Positions 1 through 10,366 of a DNA stretch of 64,000 bases are shown here, piece by piece. A program made the translations under genes and the position numbers. The notes beneath the pieces were generated by a model. The model was not told the origin of the DNA, did no database searches, and was given only the letters and a program-made list of their open reading frames with translations. The number at the start of each line of letters is the position of its first letter. Within the stretch, counting starts at the first letter, position 1. The DNA comes from Plasmopara viticola (taxonomy: Eukaryota > Oomycota > Peronosporomycetes > Peronosporales > Peronosporaceae). Location: assembly GCA_001695595.3 (NCBI GenBank), contig MBPM02000001.1:2108001-2172000 (forward strand), in the 5' to 3' direction.

Positions 1-187
1 TACGATAAATTCTCAAATTACATATGGATTGGCACTATCCATATGTATATGCAATTGTACAGTTTCTGACCAGAAGACAGGTCCAGATGTCTCGGCATCA
101 TTAAATATCAAGAGACCTTATTGGATAAAACAATCTAGGATTTGGAAAACGTCAAACGGAATAAAGAATAAAGAAAGCTTTTAGGAA

Positions 188-394
188 GGTAGCAGCAAAT
201 GGCTGAGAGCAACCAGTTGGGCTGTAGCAAGAAAAATGAGTCGTAAGAGCTTTTTATCTAGTACCACTTCTCGATTTGCTCTAAGCAACAAACACTCCTC
301 CTCTTCTACGACTTCGCCTCGCCCGCGCCTCCGCCCGCGCCTCCGCCTCGTCCGACGTCCGACTTCAAGCAGCTTCCTCCGCGACTGTGTTACA
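188..394 (+). mobile_element. Decayed LTR fragment (Ty3/Gypsy type)
   Basis: This stretch aligns over about 200 bases with the reverse complement of 59503-59698. Shared blocks include GGTAGCAG..ATGGCTGA, GGCTGTAGCAAGA, TCGTAAGA, a pyrimidine-rich CTCCTCCTC block, CGACTTCG, TCCGACG.CCGAC and a terminal CGCGA(C/T)..GTTAC. The second copy lies where the 3' LTR of a minus-strand Gypsy element should be, so this is inferred to be a solo or orphan LTR piece of the same family. The 5' LTR edge was not found. Confidence 0.6.
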
Positions 395-2052
395 GTGCGT
401 AGCTGACGAAATATTGTATCTATGGATTATTTTTGACAATTTAGCTGGTTGCTGTATCACAGAAAGCGTTGAAAGACAGAATTGTCCGATAATTTTAAAT
501 TTCTGTATCTAGAAGGGACTGAAAACGACTGATAGTTGGTTAAGTTAAAAGACAAAACTATTTAAGCAGGTGATATCTAGGGCATATATCTACATCTTTC
601 GTTCTAAACAGAGATGTGTTATTCAGGGATTCTAAATGGTCCCAGAGATTCTTAATTGAAAGAAAAGACGCAATGCTCAAGGACCCGCCATCGAAATTTT
701 TACCGACCCGTTTGGTACAACTATAACTTCGGAAGTCCCGTATCAACAGACAATAAACATTGCCGTAAGAGCAAAGGGAGTTCATTAATCACCTTGTTAA
801 TCAAAACGGCAAATATTCGTGTGGTGCGGTGATCGAGTTCGCCGTACTTGTCACCAATTTTTATGTCTGGAAATTGCGGAATGTGTGAACTAGCTCTCGC
901 TCATATTTAGCAAAACGATACGACGAGACTTGCACAAACGCCTATTTCAAGAAAAAAGCGTGTCATTTAATAACATTAGTGGGTGCACAATAAATATTGT
1001 ACCAAATTTGGCAGATATTTCCAAAAATATTAAATGAAGGAGTCCTCATGGCGCGACATGGAAGTGGCTAGTGATGCCACAAGGGCTGTAATTTTTTTTT
1101 AGCGTACTAAGTACAAGTTTGTTGCCGTACCTTTCTAGAAGCTACCTCATGAAGTATTTTTGTAGCTGAAGTCGTTACAATGTTACTTGGCTCGCATTCT
1201 CACTACCATAAAGTGCAGGTAACGTAATTTTCTGACTTTGTCGTTTCACAGCTCTCTAAGTAATTGTTTTTGGACAACGGCAATAGTACATTCATATGTG
1301 CCTTTATCAATCAATACTGAAAGATCTACTCAAAATTAGTAGTATTGCATTTGCGCGTCTTTCTAGAATCGATAAGCGCTCAAGCCTGAATAAATTGTTT
1401 AAGTCCTACCCTGTAGACGTTGTTTACTAAAAAGCCTGATCTCAACCAATTCCTTTTTGCGTTAAAGCTAGGCGCGTCCCCGTCACAAGACGTCATCGCA
1501 CTGCGACATTTATACGCATATATGCAAGGTCCTTGCTTATTTTAGCTAACTGTGCCCACTTTGATCGCTACGAGGGTTGACAGTCCGTATGTTGTGTACA
1601 GCCAGCCGCTATCCAGCAATCTTATTCTATTCCGCGACACTATCCAGAGATAAGCTCTGGAATTTTACCGACCGCTCTATTTTCTAATCGAATTATCTCT
1701 CTTGTCTCTTTATCGAGGACGATACTTTTACAATGATATCAATGCGCCATGAGTCTTATCATGGCTTCCCAGTGGTATTTCGCCCACATCGATAAAGATA
1801 AAGTATTGCCTGTTCGCCCGTCAGATTAAAGGTCCCTTTGACCATATTGTCATGGCTGACTCAAAATTGAGAATTTAGTAGTACAGATTTCCCACCAGTG
1901 ACTGACTGCAACAGAGGTTACATGTAGCAATTAAAGTCGTTTTGCCAGCTGTTTCAAGACCAATCGCCTAGTCGCTGTCGACCAGGCAAGCCCTAATTCT
2001 TGCCTCTCTCCGTCCAGGAAAGACCAGTTTTTACGGACCTCCGTCCGTGCCA
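395..2052. other. Gene-free region upstream of ankyrin/PDZ gene
   Basis: No ORF with recognisable content on either strand. The sequence is AT-rich apart from the LTR piece just before it. The promoter of the ankyrin/PDZ gene should lie in the last few hundred bases, but I see no clear element. Confidence 0.5.
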
Positions 2053-4421
2053 ATGCCGCCCCCTCCGTCCGACACTCTCATTTCTGTCACGAGCAGCTCG
2101 ACTAGCATGCCAGAGACCATTTTGGACGCTGGGATGAAGCGCAGAAGCGTGAGCGACGAATCGTCAACGAGTGCATACGATTCGGCCCAAGAGCTAGAGC
2201 AAGAAGAAGAAAAAGGAGACACGATAGCAAACGAGCTGGTACGAGAACAAGAGCGTGCCATTAGTGAGAGCAACGACCGCGAAGAAGACGAAATTGAGCC
2301 TGAAAAAGCGGGTGAAGCCGAAGGGGACGGGATTGAAAAGGTCAAGAAAGTGGCGGTAGAGAGCGAAAAGGAGATTCTGGATACTGCACAAGCCGAGCCG
2401 AGTGACAAGAAGCCTCTTGTTTCGAACGCACAAGACGAGCTTGAGTTGAATGCTCATAATAAGTTGCCGGTCAAGCAAAATCCCAAGAATCTCGTCACTA
2501 CAGGTCCTAGTCTTTCAAGAAGTGCCGAGTCGAGTTCAATCACTCGGCGTCCATTTGTTCCATTGGCATCAAAAAGCTGGCGAGTGCGAGCCATGCAGTC
2601 GAACACACAAATTACGCGCCTCATGAAGGCAGCGCTGCTTCAGACATTGCTGCACGCCATTCGCACGGGCTCGGTAGAAGGCGTCAAGGTTGCGATTGAG
2701 CGTGGAGTGCAGGTCCAGTATCTGGACAGCCGCCAGCGCAACCTCGTCATGCTGGCAACCAAGTGCGACACTGACTCGCGATTACGCATTGTCATCATCC
2801 TGCTGGACGCTGGGTGTGATATGAACCACAAGGATCAGCTCGGCTGGAGCTGTCTGCATTACGCTTGGTACGTGCTTGAGTAGGAACAAATGACTCAATC
2901 CTGAGGTCTTATCACTTCTTTTGTACCATCTCTTAGTGCCAGTGGAGCCTGCGATGTTGCGGCAGAGCTAATTCGTCGAGGGGCCAGTGTCGAATTTAAT
3001 CCGTATGGGTACGGCCCAGAAGACTTTAATATTCCTAAAGTCGCTCGTGCCAAGAGTTTGTTGCAACACACGGAGCAATTGCAGCACGAACAGAATGTCT
3101 TTGCGGCGTGGACGTACTTTCGTCGTCAAGCTGAACGAGATGGTTACAGGGTCAAATGTAAATTGGTGGGTCCATTTTTCGTTTTCGTACGTTTTGAGCA
3201 CAAATTGATTTCGTGAATTGTTTGCAGAATTGCAATCTTGGCAAGCCTGCGAAGATCACGTTTCAAGCTCCTGTTGGTCACAGTCCGCTCGATCGCATTC
3301 GTGTGGTTGACCTGAATTCGGACGTTGCTTTATGGCTACAAGTATCGAAGACGTTTAATATTCCTCCCGGTGGTGTTGGCACAATCACGTTGGACGTCGA
3401 GACGCTTGACCGTCCGTCGCTCTATCGGATCGTCTACGAGAAGTATGAGCCGACCCCGATTCAGGTACCAGCCTCGGTTGCTGAAAGTAGCTTGTGTGTC
3501 AAGAATCTGGACACGGGGACGACAGTGTCGATGGGAATTGTGAATACTCTGGTGCTCAAAGAGCTTGCAAGCTCGCGATCAGTCAAGAAATCGACTCGAC
3601 TCTCTAGCTCAGCAAGGTATGCAGCCTTGTTTTAGGATGTGGGCTCTTACGTGTGCTATTAGAGTGTTATACTTACAAATCCTGTGCTATTATTTCTCTA
3701 GACCAGCACCGAAGTCGGACAAGGCTACAAGCGTAATGCGAAGAGGGTCGACAACGTAAGTTTACGTGCAGTGTGCATTATAATCCTCCTCTCTTATTGC
3801 TTAATGTGATGATAGTCGCGCCCGAGAGATCACAGAGAGCGTGTGTGAAGCTACTGTGGAAGGGGATGAAGAGGGTGTAGAAGCGGAGTTTTCAGCTGAG
3901 GAAACGACTACGACACAAGCAGTAGCCGAACACCCGGCGGTCACGAGTATCACTGGCGTCTACAAAATCGTGGCAATGGGAGTTGTCAGTGTATCGACCC
4001 TTAAAACTGCCAAAGCAAACGAGTATGAAATCACGATCAACCGCAAGGGTTCTCTTGGTCTTCAGCTGGTACGCTTGTCTACTACCTTTTTCCTATTTGA
4101 TTTTTCCACGATTGCTAAGGCCGCCTCGTATTGTGCTTGTAGGTGCCAAAGATAGAAAACATGAAGCAGTCACCTCGTCTCATTGTGCGCCGCAGTAAGG
4201 GCCAAGCGGCTGCTGTGAATCCCGGTGATTGCCTTGTTGCTATTGGCAATGCCAACATTGAACACGCTGGTCTCAAGCACACTTTATGGGTATTAAACGA
4301 TGCGAAGCGGCCCTTAGTATTGCGCTTTCGACGAGGCAATGCCAAGGAGAAGAAGAGTCTGTTTAAGACTGGGCTCTCGAAGCTCACGGGGCCTCGTAGA
4401 CAGTCGGTGATTGCAGTGTAG
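2053..4421 (+). CDS. Ankyrin-repeat protein with C-terminal PDZ-like domain
   Basis: Six exons: 2053-2867, 2937-3165, 3228-3616, 3702-3755, 3816-4068, 4143-4421. They sum to 672 codons plus stop, all with GT-AG introns. The first ~180 residues are low-complexity and acidic (EEDE, QEEEEK runs). Residues ~195-300 form two or three ankyrin repeats (LLHAIRTGSVEGV, LLDAGCDMNHKDQLGWSCLHYAC, AAELIRRGA). A beta-rich middle part (~350-450) is unassigned. The last ~110 residues look like a PDZ fold: a GSLGLQL carboxylate-loop-like motif, VNPGDCLVAIG and LRFRR. GTG at 2047 is in frame, but ATG 2053 is the first standard start. A scaffold role is an inference from the ankyrin and PDZ folds. No orthologue is recognised by name. 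Confidence 0.85.
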
Positions 4422-4777
4422 TCTTGAGAGTTTGGTTGCATTATTGGTTTTGTAAGAAGTATTGACGAATATTATTAGGGTCTATGCTTACTATTCGTAA
4501 AAAATATTGACACAAAAGTAAAGTACAAGCCGACTTCTTTCACTTTCCTACAATACGTGCAAATAGTACTACCACACGTACAATTACAATCAAATAGTCA
4601 AAAGACGTTACAACATTGGGTGGCCTTTGTCCAAATGACAATACTTGAATGTCCTGTTTTGACTAGCACAGCGTCGACATAAAGACCCGGGCGTAGTAGA
4701 TACGTCAATCACGTGTAATGGGTGGGTCTACGACAAAAATCGCAGTCAGTCGCTTAACACTTGAATTTTACTCAATA
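4422..4777. other. Intergenic, converging 3' ends
   Basis: AT-rich spacer between the ends of the ankyrin/PDZ gene (plus) and the disrupted gene (minus). No feature seen. Confidence 0.4.
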
Positions 4778-5971
4778 TCATACTACTATTAAACTCACCA
4801 AGAAATGTTCCAATAAATTACCAGGGTGAACCTGTACGCAAGTTTCTGTCTCAGGGTCATATACATTTGCAGGGTCTGTCATAGGTAACATAACAAAACC
4901 ATCAGCTTGTTAAACCGTTCAAAGCAAAGACACTCACATTGCTTGCCATCGCCACGCCAGATGTACCAAGCTTGCGCCTCCCACCACGCTGTTTCCGTCG
5001 AGCCTGCATTTTGATACTATCACATTGGTACCATTGATAGCAAATTAGGATAAGCCACAGATCCATTTCCATGCCAATGAAACAACTGACAGCGGTCGCG
5101 AGCATGGATCCTGGCCGTAACGAGCTCGCCCATGCTTTTACGTTTGACAGAAAATCACTTGGCGCTTTCTTCGTCGCGTACTTCTTCATCAGCTGCCATT
5201 CCCCATCTTTCCCATTGCCACGCCGCCGAACCCATGGGCTATGTCCATGGAATGTCCACGTGTTTGGCAAAATCGCGCGATGTGGCTCGTTCGGATCCAC
5301 CTCAATCACGCCAAATGCCCATTGCGAAAACTGCTGCCTCATAGGACCGGTTTTGTATCCCGTATAGTAGACGAGAATCTTCTGGACGCAAGTCATCTGG
5401 TTGTGCATAAATTGCGACCACGACTCCATCGCTTTCGGCTCCATCTGCTTGAGTAAGTTGCTCACTGTCGCCTCGGCGAGAAACTTGCCAGTAGCCTGCT
5501 TGGCCATGATCTCCACGTCACGCTTGAAAGACTTGTTCGTCTACCAGACACGGCACGTAACAGCAACCCAACGGCTTTAGTGTTGCCAGAAACTCTACGC
5601 ACCTGGCCTAGTCTACCGAGCGCAAGCGGCGTCAGGAATGTCGTAATGTGCAATTTAAGCTCAAAAGTCAGCTGTTGAATGTTGGTCACCTTCTTTTTGT
5701 ACACTTGGGTCCTGCTCTTCACAGCGACTGGCATGACAGTAGACTCCCCTAAGCGCTTCTTCGCGGCAGCTTTCCCAATGAGATTTTTATGAAAATAGGC
5801 GCTCTCCACGCGCAACATGCACGAGCACACGTCACGACCATTGCATCTTCGTGTGTGACGCACAAGCTTAACGTCGCACAGAGCCGTGGATGGACTGAGC
5901 GGACTGGCGACGGACGCCACTTGCTGCGATGTCATTATTTTGTCTTTGGATATGACCTCCGTCGCTGCCAT
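4778..5971 (-). pseudogene. Frame-disrupted gene, F-box-like N-terminal half (unrecognised family)
   Basis: A minus-strand gene appears to start at ATG 5971 (MAATEVISKDK) and to encode a basic N-terminus followed by an F-box-like helix pair (LHITTFLTPLALGRLGQVRR, about residues 105-124). Coding signal continues near 5516 in another frame (EIMAKQATGKFLAEAT). A stop (TAG) and no plausible intron lie at the junction around 5535-5555. A second frame change is likely near 5090-5110: LRPGSML continues better as ARDRCQLFHWHGNG in another frame. The last exons (about 5010-4930 and 4865-4790) read AWWEAQAWYIWRGDGKQ then YDPETETCVQVHPGN, joined by an intron. Either this is a young pseudogene or the sequence carries single-base errors. 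The function is not known. The F-box assignment is tentative. Confidence 0.5.
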
Positions 5972-6005
5972 TGATTCGCTAAAATTCAGAAAAAACAGCT
6001 TCGTA
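5972..6005. promoter_or_regulatory. 34-bp divergent spacer between two start codons
   Basis: The minus-strand start codon (5971) and the histidyl-tRNA synthetase start (6006) are only 34 bases apart. Transcription starts must therefore lie within, or overlap, the neighbouring coding region, unless one true start codon is further downstream. Confidence 0.45.
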
Positions 6006-8186
6006 ATGTTTCGGCTGCGGACGAAGCGTGCATTGGCAGGCGCGACGCGTCGTTGGGTAGCAGTAGCATCGAAAGCCAAGGCCGTCCACCGTGTACGCGG
6101 CACGAGAGACTTGTTGATTCGGGACTCACAGCAGCACCGTGAAGTGCTAGATGTGTTGCAACGCACGGTCGAGCGCTATGGCTTTCAATCGGTGCATGGG
6201 ATTTTTATCAGCTTGATCAACCCAATGCAAATTAATGGCATTGCGTTATCTACAGATTCAAACGCCACTGTTAGAGTACACGCATTTATTTCTTCGGACG
6301 CTGGGCGACGGCTCTGACATTGTCATGAAGGTAGAGTTGGAGCGCCCTTTCCGTACCGGGGTGGAAATGAGAAGCGTTTAACTTGACGTTTGTAGGAGAT
6401 GTACACATTTAATGATAATTCGGGCAGAAGCGTAACGCTAAGACCTGAAGGAACTGCGGGTATTGTGATAAGCTTTGCGAGTAGTAAGCCCAATAATGGG
6501 TTGACGAAGGGAAGTGGTTGCTTTTGCAGGTATCATACGTGCACTTGTGAGCAACAACATGATGATGTCGCTCCCCCATAAGGTCTCTTACTCGGGTAGC
6601 ATGTTCCGGTACGTGGCCGGTATGGCGTTGTATTCATTTTCATAGTTAAAGCTCACGCATCAATAACTTACAGTTACGAGCGTCCTCAGCGTGGAAGGTA
6701 TAGGGAGTTTCAACAATTTGGTACGCGCATAATGTGCCAGACGATGGGTCGCCGTATCCATTCTTATGTGCATTGATATGGAAGGCGTGGAATTTGTCGG
6801 CTCTTCAGGTCCGTCGGTGGACGTTGAGGTAAGAGCTACGCTAGAATTATAGATTGGCGATTGAGATTATAACTTTGGTAGGTCATTGCAATGGCAGCTG
6901 ATGCGTTAGATGCATTGGGGCTCAAAAATAAAGTCACGTTAGAGTTAAACTCTCTCGGTGATAGAGAAAGGTGACTCAATTGACATTCAAGTTTCTATTT
7001 ACCTGAAAAATCAATTAAAGTTTGTTCTTATCGTTATAGCCGCGCACGATACCGAGTCGCACTTGAAAAATTCTTTCACCAGTGCAAAGACAAACTTTCT
7101 CTCGATAGCGTCAGTCGGTCTGTTGAGTATCCTTAATTTGCCACTGCTTTAAGCGTGCCCTAATTGAGTTTCTAGTCTTGAACGAGGAAGTGTACTTCGA
7201 ATTCTGGATTCCAAAAATGAAGTCGACCAAAACGTCACCTCTCAAGCACCACAACTTAGTGATTTTTTATCCCATGAGTCTACCAAGGTAAGGTAAATTT
7301 TGTAAGTTTTTGCTGGCGTGGACGCCATTAACCTCTTCGTGTCGCGTATATCAGCGCTTTGACAATGTTTTAAGTGGGTTGGACGCGCTAGGTATTGAAT
7401 ATCGAAAAAAAAACCGGCTTGTGAGAGGGCTGGTATGACTTTTGTGACTAAAGCTTTCGATCGATTACAAAGGCCTCAATTGCACTATTTTCAGGATTAC
7501 TACAGCAACACCGTATTTGAATTCGTTGAAAAGCCAGTATCAAGCGCGTCTGATGTAGAGAATACAAGTGGCAGCAATATCGCTGTCTTAGCCGGTGGTT
7601 GCTACGATGGACTAGTAGAGTCGTTAGGAGGACCAATGACAGCTTGTGTGGGTTGGGCGGCCGGAATCGATCGACTAAATCTTCTTCGCAATAGGCCGAC
7701 TGAGGTGGCGCTCTCTATCGCGGTACGTCAGGTATAATCGTATAAAATGATGATTGTTTTAAAATCCTTGATCTCAGCAGGTTGTTCCCGTCTTTGCCGG
7801 CGGTTCTAACCAGGTGCTCCACGAAGCTATGCGTACTGCACAGGTACGCTGTGGTGTAATCACATGTAACCCGCGACTACTCCACGCATTCATCTTTTTG
7901 GTACTCTGTCAGTTTCTTCGTCAGCGTGGGATAAGTGTTCATTTTTGCCACGAAAGCACCAATTTGAAAAAGCAGATGAAGGTGATGCTAAAAAAGATTT
8001 ACATGACAACATGATGCTCAATTTGTTATGAAATTGATGTAGGCTGCTGAGCGCTACGGTTGCACACATGCGGTAATTATAGGTGGAGTAGAAATTGAAA
8101 GACGAGTGGTAAAGATTAAGGATCTTAGCAAGCGAGAGGAAACAGAAGTACCCATGGAAGAGCTGGGCAAATTGAACTTTTTTTGA
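6006..8186 (+). CDS. HARS: Histidyl-tRNA synthetase (class II), 14 exons
   Basis: Charges tRNA-His with histidine. Fourteen exons (6006-6191, 6256-6330, 6396-6459, 6530-6608, 6674-6720, 6785-6828, 6882-6970, 7040-7117, 7176-7287, 7355-7432, 7495-7722, 7781-7843, 7913-7981, 8043-8186) sum to 451 codons plus stop. Visible motifs: class II motif 1 region RGTRDLL; motif 2 TLRPEGTAG, with [19 protein letters not shown] in the following exons; HisRS signatures '[13 protein letters not shown]' and 'GGCYDGL'; motif 3 [10 protein letters not shown]; and a C-terminal anticodon-binding domain ([21 protein letters not shown]). The first ~30 residues are Arg/Ala-rich without acidic residues ([17 protein letters not shown]), resembling a mitochondrial presequence. 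Dual targeting from alternative starts is possible but not shown. What looks like broken frames are all short GT-AG introns. Confidence 0.93.
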
Positions 8187-8296
8187 AAAGTTGATTTTTG
8201 GTAAAATTTGACTTGCACATAATATTGTATCCCCAATTTTTTCAATATATCAAATTTACCGAGGTTTTTTGCCTGGTGACTCATTTAAAGTACAAG

Positions 8297-10366
8297 ATGG
8301 AGGAGTTGCCTCCTGCCCAGGAGCTCCTCGCGCAAAAGCTTGAGTCTGAACAGCAGGAGCTCGAGCTATGGTGTTTGATTGTGGGAATCGTTGGCACGGC
8401 GTTTCCAGTCATAATAAATAAGAGTGATCGCGTGTGGGAGCTGCAAAAAACAATCAAAAACGAGGCTGTGGAGATCTTTGGCACATATAATGCCGCTCAG
8501 CTACGGGTGTACTTGGCCAAGAATGATAATGATGAGTGGCTTACGGCATCTGAAGTGGCAAAGATCGAGAATGGCGATACTGAAACGGCGAAAAGGCTGC
8601 TTGACAGAGGTCATTTGGCCTCCATGAGTCAACTGACTGCGATCTTCAGGAACTTTGATGCCAATGTCGTGCATATACTCGTTCGTGCACCACCAACGAC
8701 AACGGAAATGGAGGTGGATGCAAAGATTGCTGGCAAGAGAAAACGATCGGAAGAACCGGTTGGGAACGCAGAAACTATCAGTGTTTCGGCGGACGAAGTT
8801 GACAATCTTTTTGACGTCTTAGGGCAAAAGAAGGAGCCTGAACAAAACTTGATTGTTACATCGAGTATAAGTGATTTTTTTAGAGGTTATGGAGAATTTC
8901 CGTCGGCGTATTTTGTGCGAACGGAAGAGCGTATGCTTTGGCGACTAGTCCTGCGACTTTTGTCGAAAAGGGACAAACAAGTCTCGATTGTGGGCTCATC
9001 TGGTGTCGGCAAGTCGTGTTTTCTCATGCTGATTGCTTTCTACTTGGCCCTTGTCGAGAAATGCAAAGTGTTGTGGGTAAGGCGCATGGATCATTTATCT
9101 GGTTTCAGCAGCGTAATTTATCTCAATGGTGACAACAATACTTGTATTAAAAAGTCAAAGCTAGAAGATGCAAAGGTCTCATTGCTTTTGAAGAACAGCG
9201 AGCTCCGAGGCGCGTTAGTATGTGTTGACGGCTACTCTCAAGTAGCGCTAAAATGCCACTTTAGTCTCTTCCCACACCAGCTTATTGCGTCAACTAGAGA
9301 GGCTGGATATATTAGCCACGAGTTGGAGTATGAAGTGGTACTACCGGCGTGGCGGTTTGACGATTTGCTGCATTATTCCGAAGCGACGCTGCATGAATGG
9401 AAAAACCAACCGAGTCAAGAAGATTTGAACCAAAAAGACCTATGTGATCGTGCCACGGAACAGTATTTCTACAGCGGTGGAAATTTACGTGACTACTGCA
9501 GAGACTGCAAGGATGTCAAAGCTGACTTGGATGGTATATGCGAATACATACATAACGCACAGCCTTTCTTCCATCAGCAAGGCTCTCATTGGAGCACTTT
9601 TGAGCATCGAATTCGGCGACACTATATTGTCGATCGAAATGATGAAGAACATTTTCGGCTAGCTTCATTTTGGAGGCTTGAGATCGATTCTGGATATGTA
9701 TTGAGACGGATAGGACGCTATATGGACATAGAGACGCAAATTAGCCTTTTTCGGGTTGCTCAAAACCTCCAAGCTGGATTTCAGGACTCGGTATTTAACC
9801 AGTGCTTCCATGGTGCAGTCCGTCATTCAACCAAGGAGAAGCCACTCCAAATGATCAATGTTGTGATCAACTCGGACCCATCTTGTTCAAACCAACGGTA
9901 TGACCGTCTCATATTACACGGTCCACTTGGTGTGTGCGAGGGCAACACTGAGGAGGAGTGCTACGAAGCGTTGTCGGGTTATTTTAACGGGGCATATTGC
10001 CACTTTAGCAATGTGAACTTTTCCTTTATTGAGGCTGTGGTGATATGCAAAGGAGTATTGCGAGGTAGTAAGTTGAAGGAAACTGTGGTGGCTATGATCA
10101 GCCCGATTAATTCCAGTCAAAGATCCTTTAAATCAAAGCTTTGGGTGAACCTCAACAAAGCACTTGACCGCAACACGCGTGTTTTGATAAGTCTTCCTCG
10201 TGTGTTTGTGGTTGTGGGTCCAGATACTAGCACGTGCAAGAAATTCACCCTGGTCGATATGCCCAGTCCTCAAGAGTATATGGTGTGTTGTTATGATCCG
10301 CTAAAGCAATTTCAAATGTCCTCAACTGGCGGAATAGCAAATGAAGGGTTTGCATCTTCTAGATAA
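8297..10366 (+). CDS. CRN (Crinkler)-type effector with P-loop NTPase domain
   Basis: Intronless, 689 residues from ATG 8297. An in-frame GTG/ATG-less extension from 8198 is AT-rich and rejected. After a 29-residue Glu/Gln-rich leader comes LELWCLIVG, the usual CRN opening. A ubiquitin-like LFLAK-domain variant follows, with VYLAK at residues 71-75. Next come a DWL-like stretch and the domain-ending HVLVxxP motif as HILVRAPP (~126). The variable part has a Walker A motif GSSGVGKS (~233) and a long C-terminal region (LFRVAQNLQAGF, FSFIEAVVICKG) of the kind seen in NTPase-nuclease CRNs. A nuclease fold is only inferred. No signal peptide is visible, as in many CRNs. The family is known for effectors delivered to host nuclei. 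Function of this copy is unproven. It lies 110 bp behind the HisRS stop, same strand, and CTCATTT at 8279-8285 resembles an oomycete initiator. Confidence 0.85.
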   Translation: MEELPPAQELLAQKLESEQQELELWCLIVGIVGTAFPVIINKSDRVWELQKTIKNEAVEIFGTYNAAQLRVYLAKNDNDEWLTASEVAKIENGDTETAKRLLDRGHLASMSQLTAIFRNFDANVVHILVRAPPTTTEMEVDAKIAGKRKRSEEPVGNAETISVSADEVDNLFDVLGQKKEPEQNLIVTSSISDFFRGYGEFPSAYFVRTEERMLWRLVLRLLSKRDKQVSIVGSSGVGKSCFLMLIAFYLALVEKCKVLWVRRMDHLSGFSSVIYLNGDNNTCIKKSKLEDAKVSLLLKNSELRGALVCVDGYSQVALKCHFSLFPHQLIASTREAGYISHELEYEVVLPAWRFDDLLHYSEATLHEWKNQPSQEDLNQKDLCDRATEQYFYSGGNLRDYCRDCKDVKADLDGICEYIHNAQPFFHQQGSHWSTFEHRIRRHYIVDRNDEEHFRLASFWRLEIDSGYVLRRIGRYMDIETQISLFRVAQNLQAGFQDSVFNQCFHGAVRHSTKEKPLQMINVVINSDPSCSNQRYDRLILHGPLGVCEGNTEEECYEALSGYFNGAYCHFSNVNFSFIEAVVICKGVLRGSKLKETVVAMISPINSSQRSFKSKLWVNLNKALDRNTRVLISLPRVFVVVGPDTSTCKKFTLVDMPSPQEYMVCCYDPLKQFQMSSTGGIANEGFASSR

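Noticed and set aside
19..47. 11-bp inverted repeat with 7-nt loop at the window start
   Set aside because: Short and AT-rich; expected by chance in this composition.
2031..2478. Minus-strand ORFs of 125 and 94 codons over the first ankyrin-gene exon
   Set aside because: Shadows of the Glu/Ser-rich N-terminal coding sequence.
6317..8045. Histidyl-tRNA synthetase looks shattered by stops and frame changes
   Set aside because: Every break is a 50-71 bp GT-AG intron; the 14 exons sum to an exact multiple of three and restore all motifs.
8198..8296. 33-residue upstream extension of the CRN ORF
   Set aside because: AT-rich, no family resemblance; ATG 8297 is followed at once by recognisable CRN sequence and lies just after an initiator-like CTCATTT.
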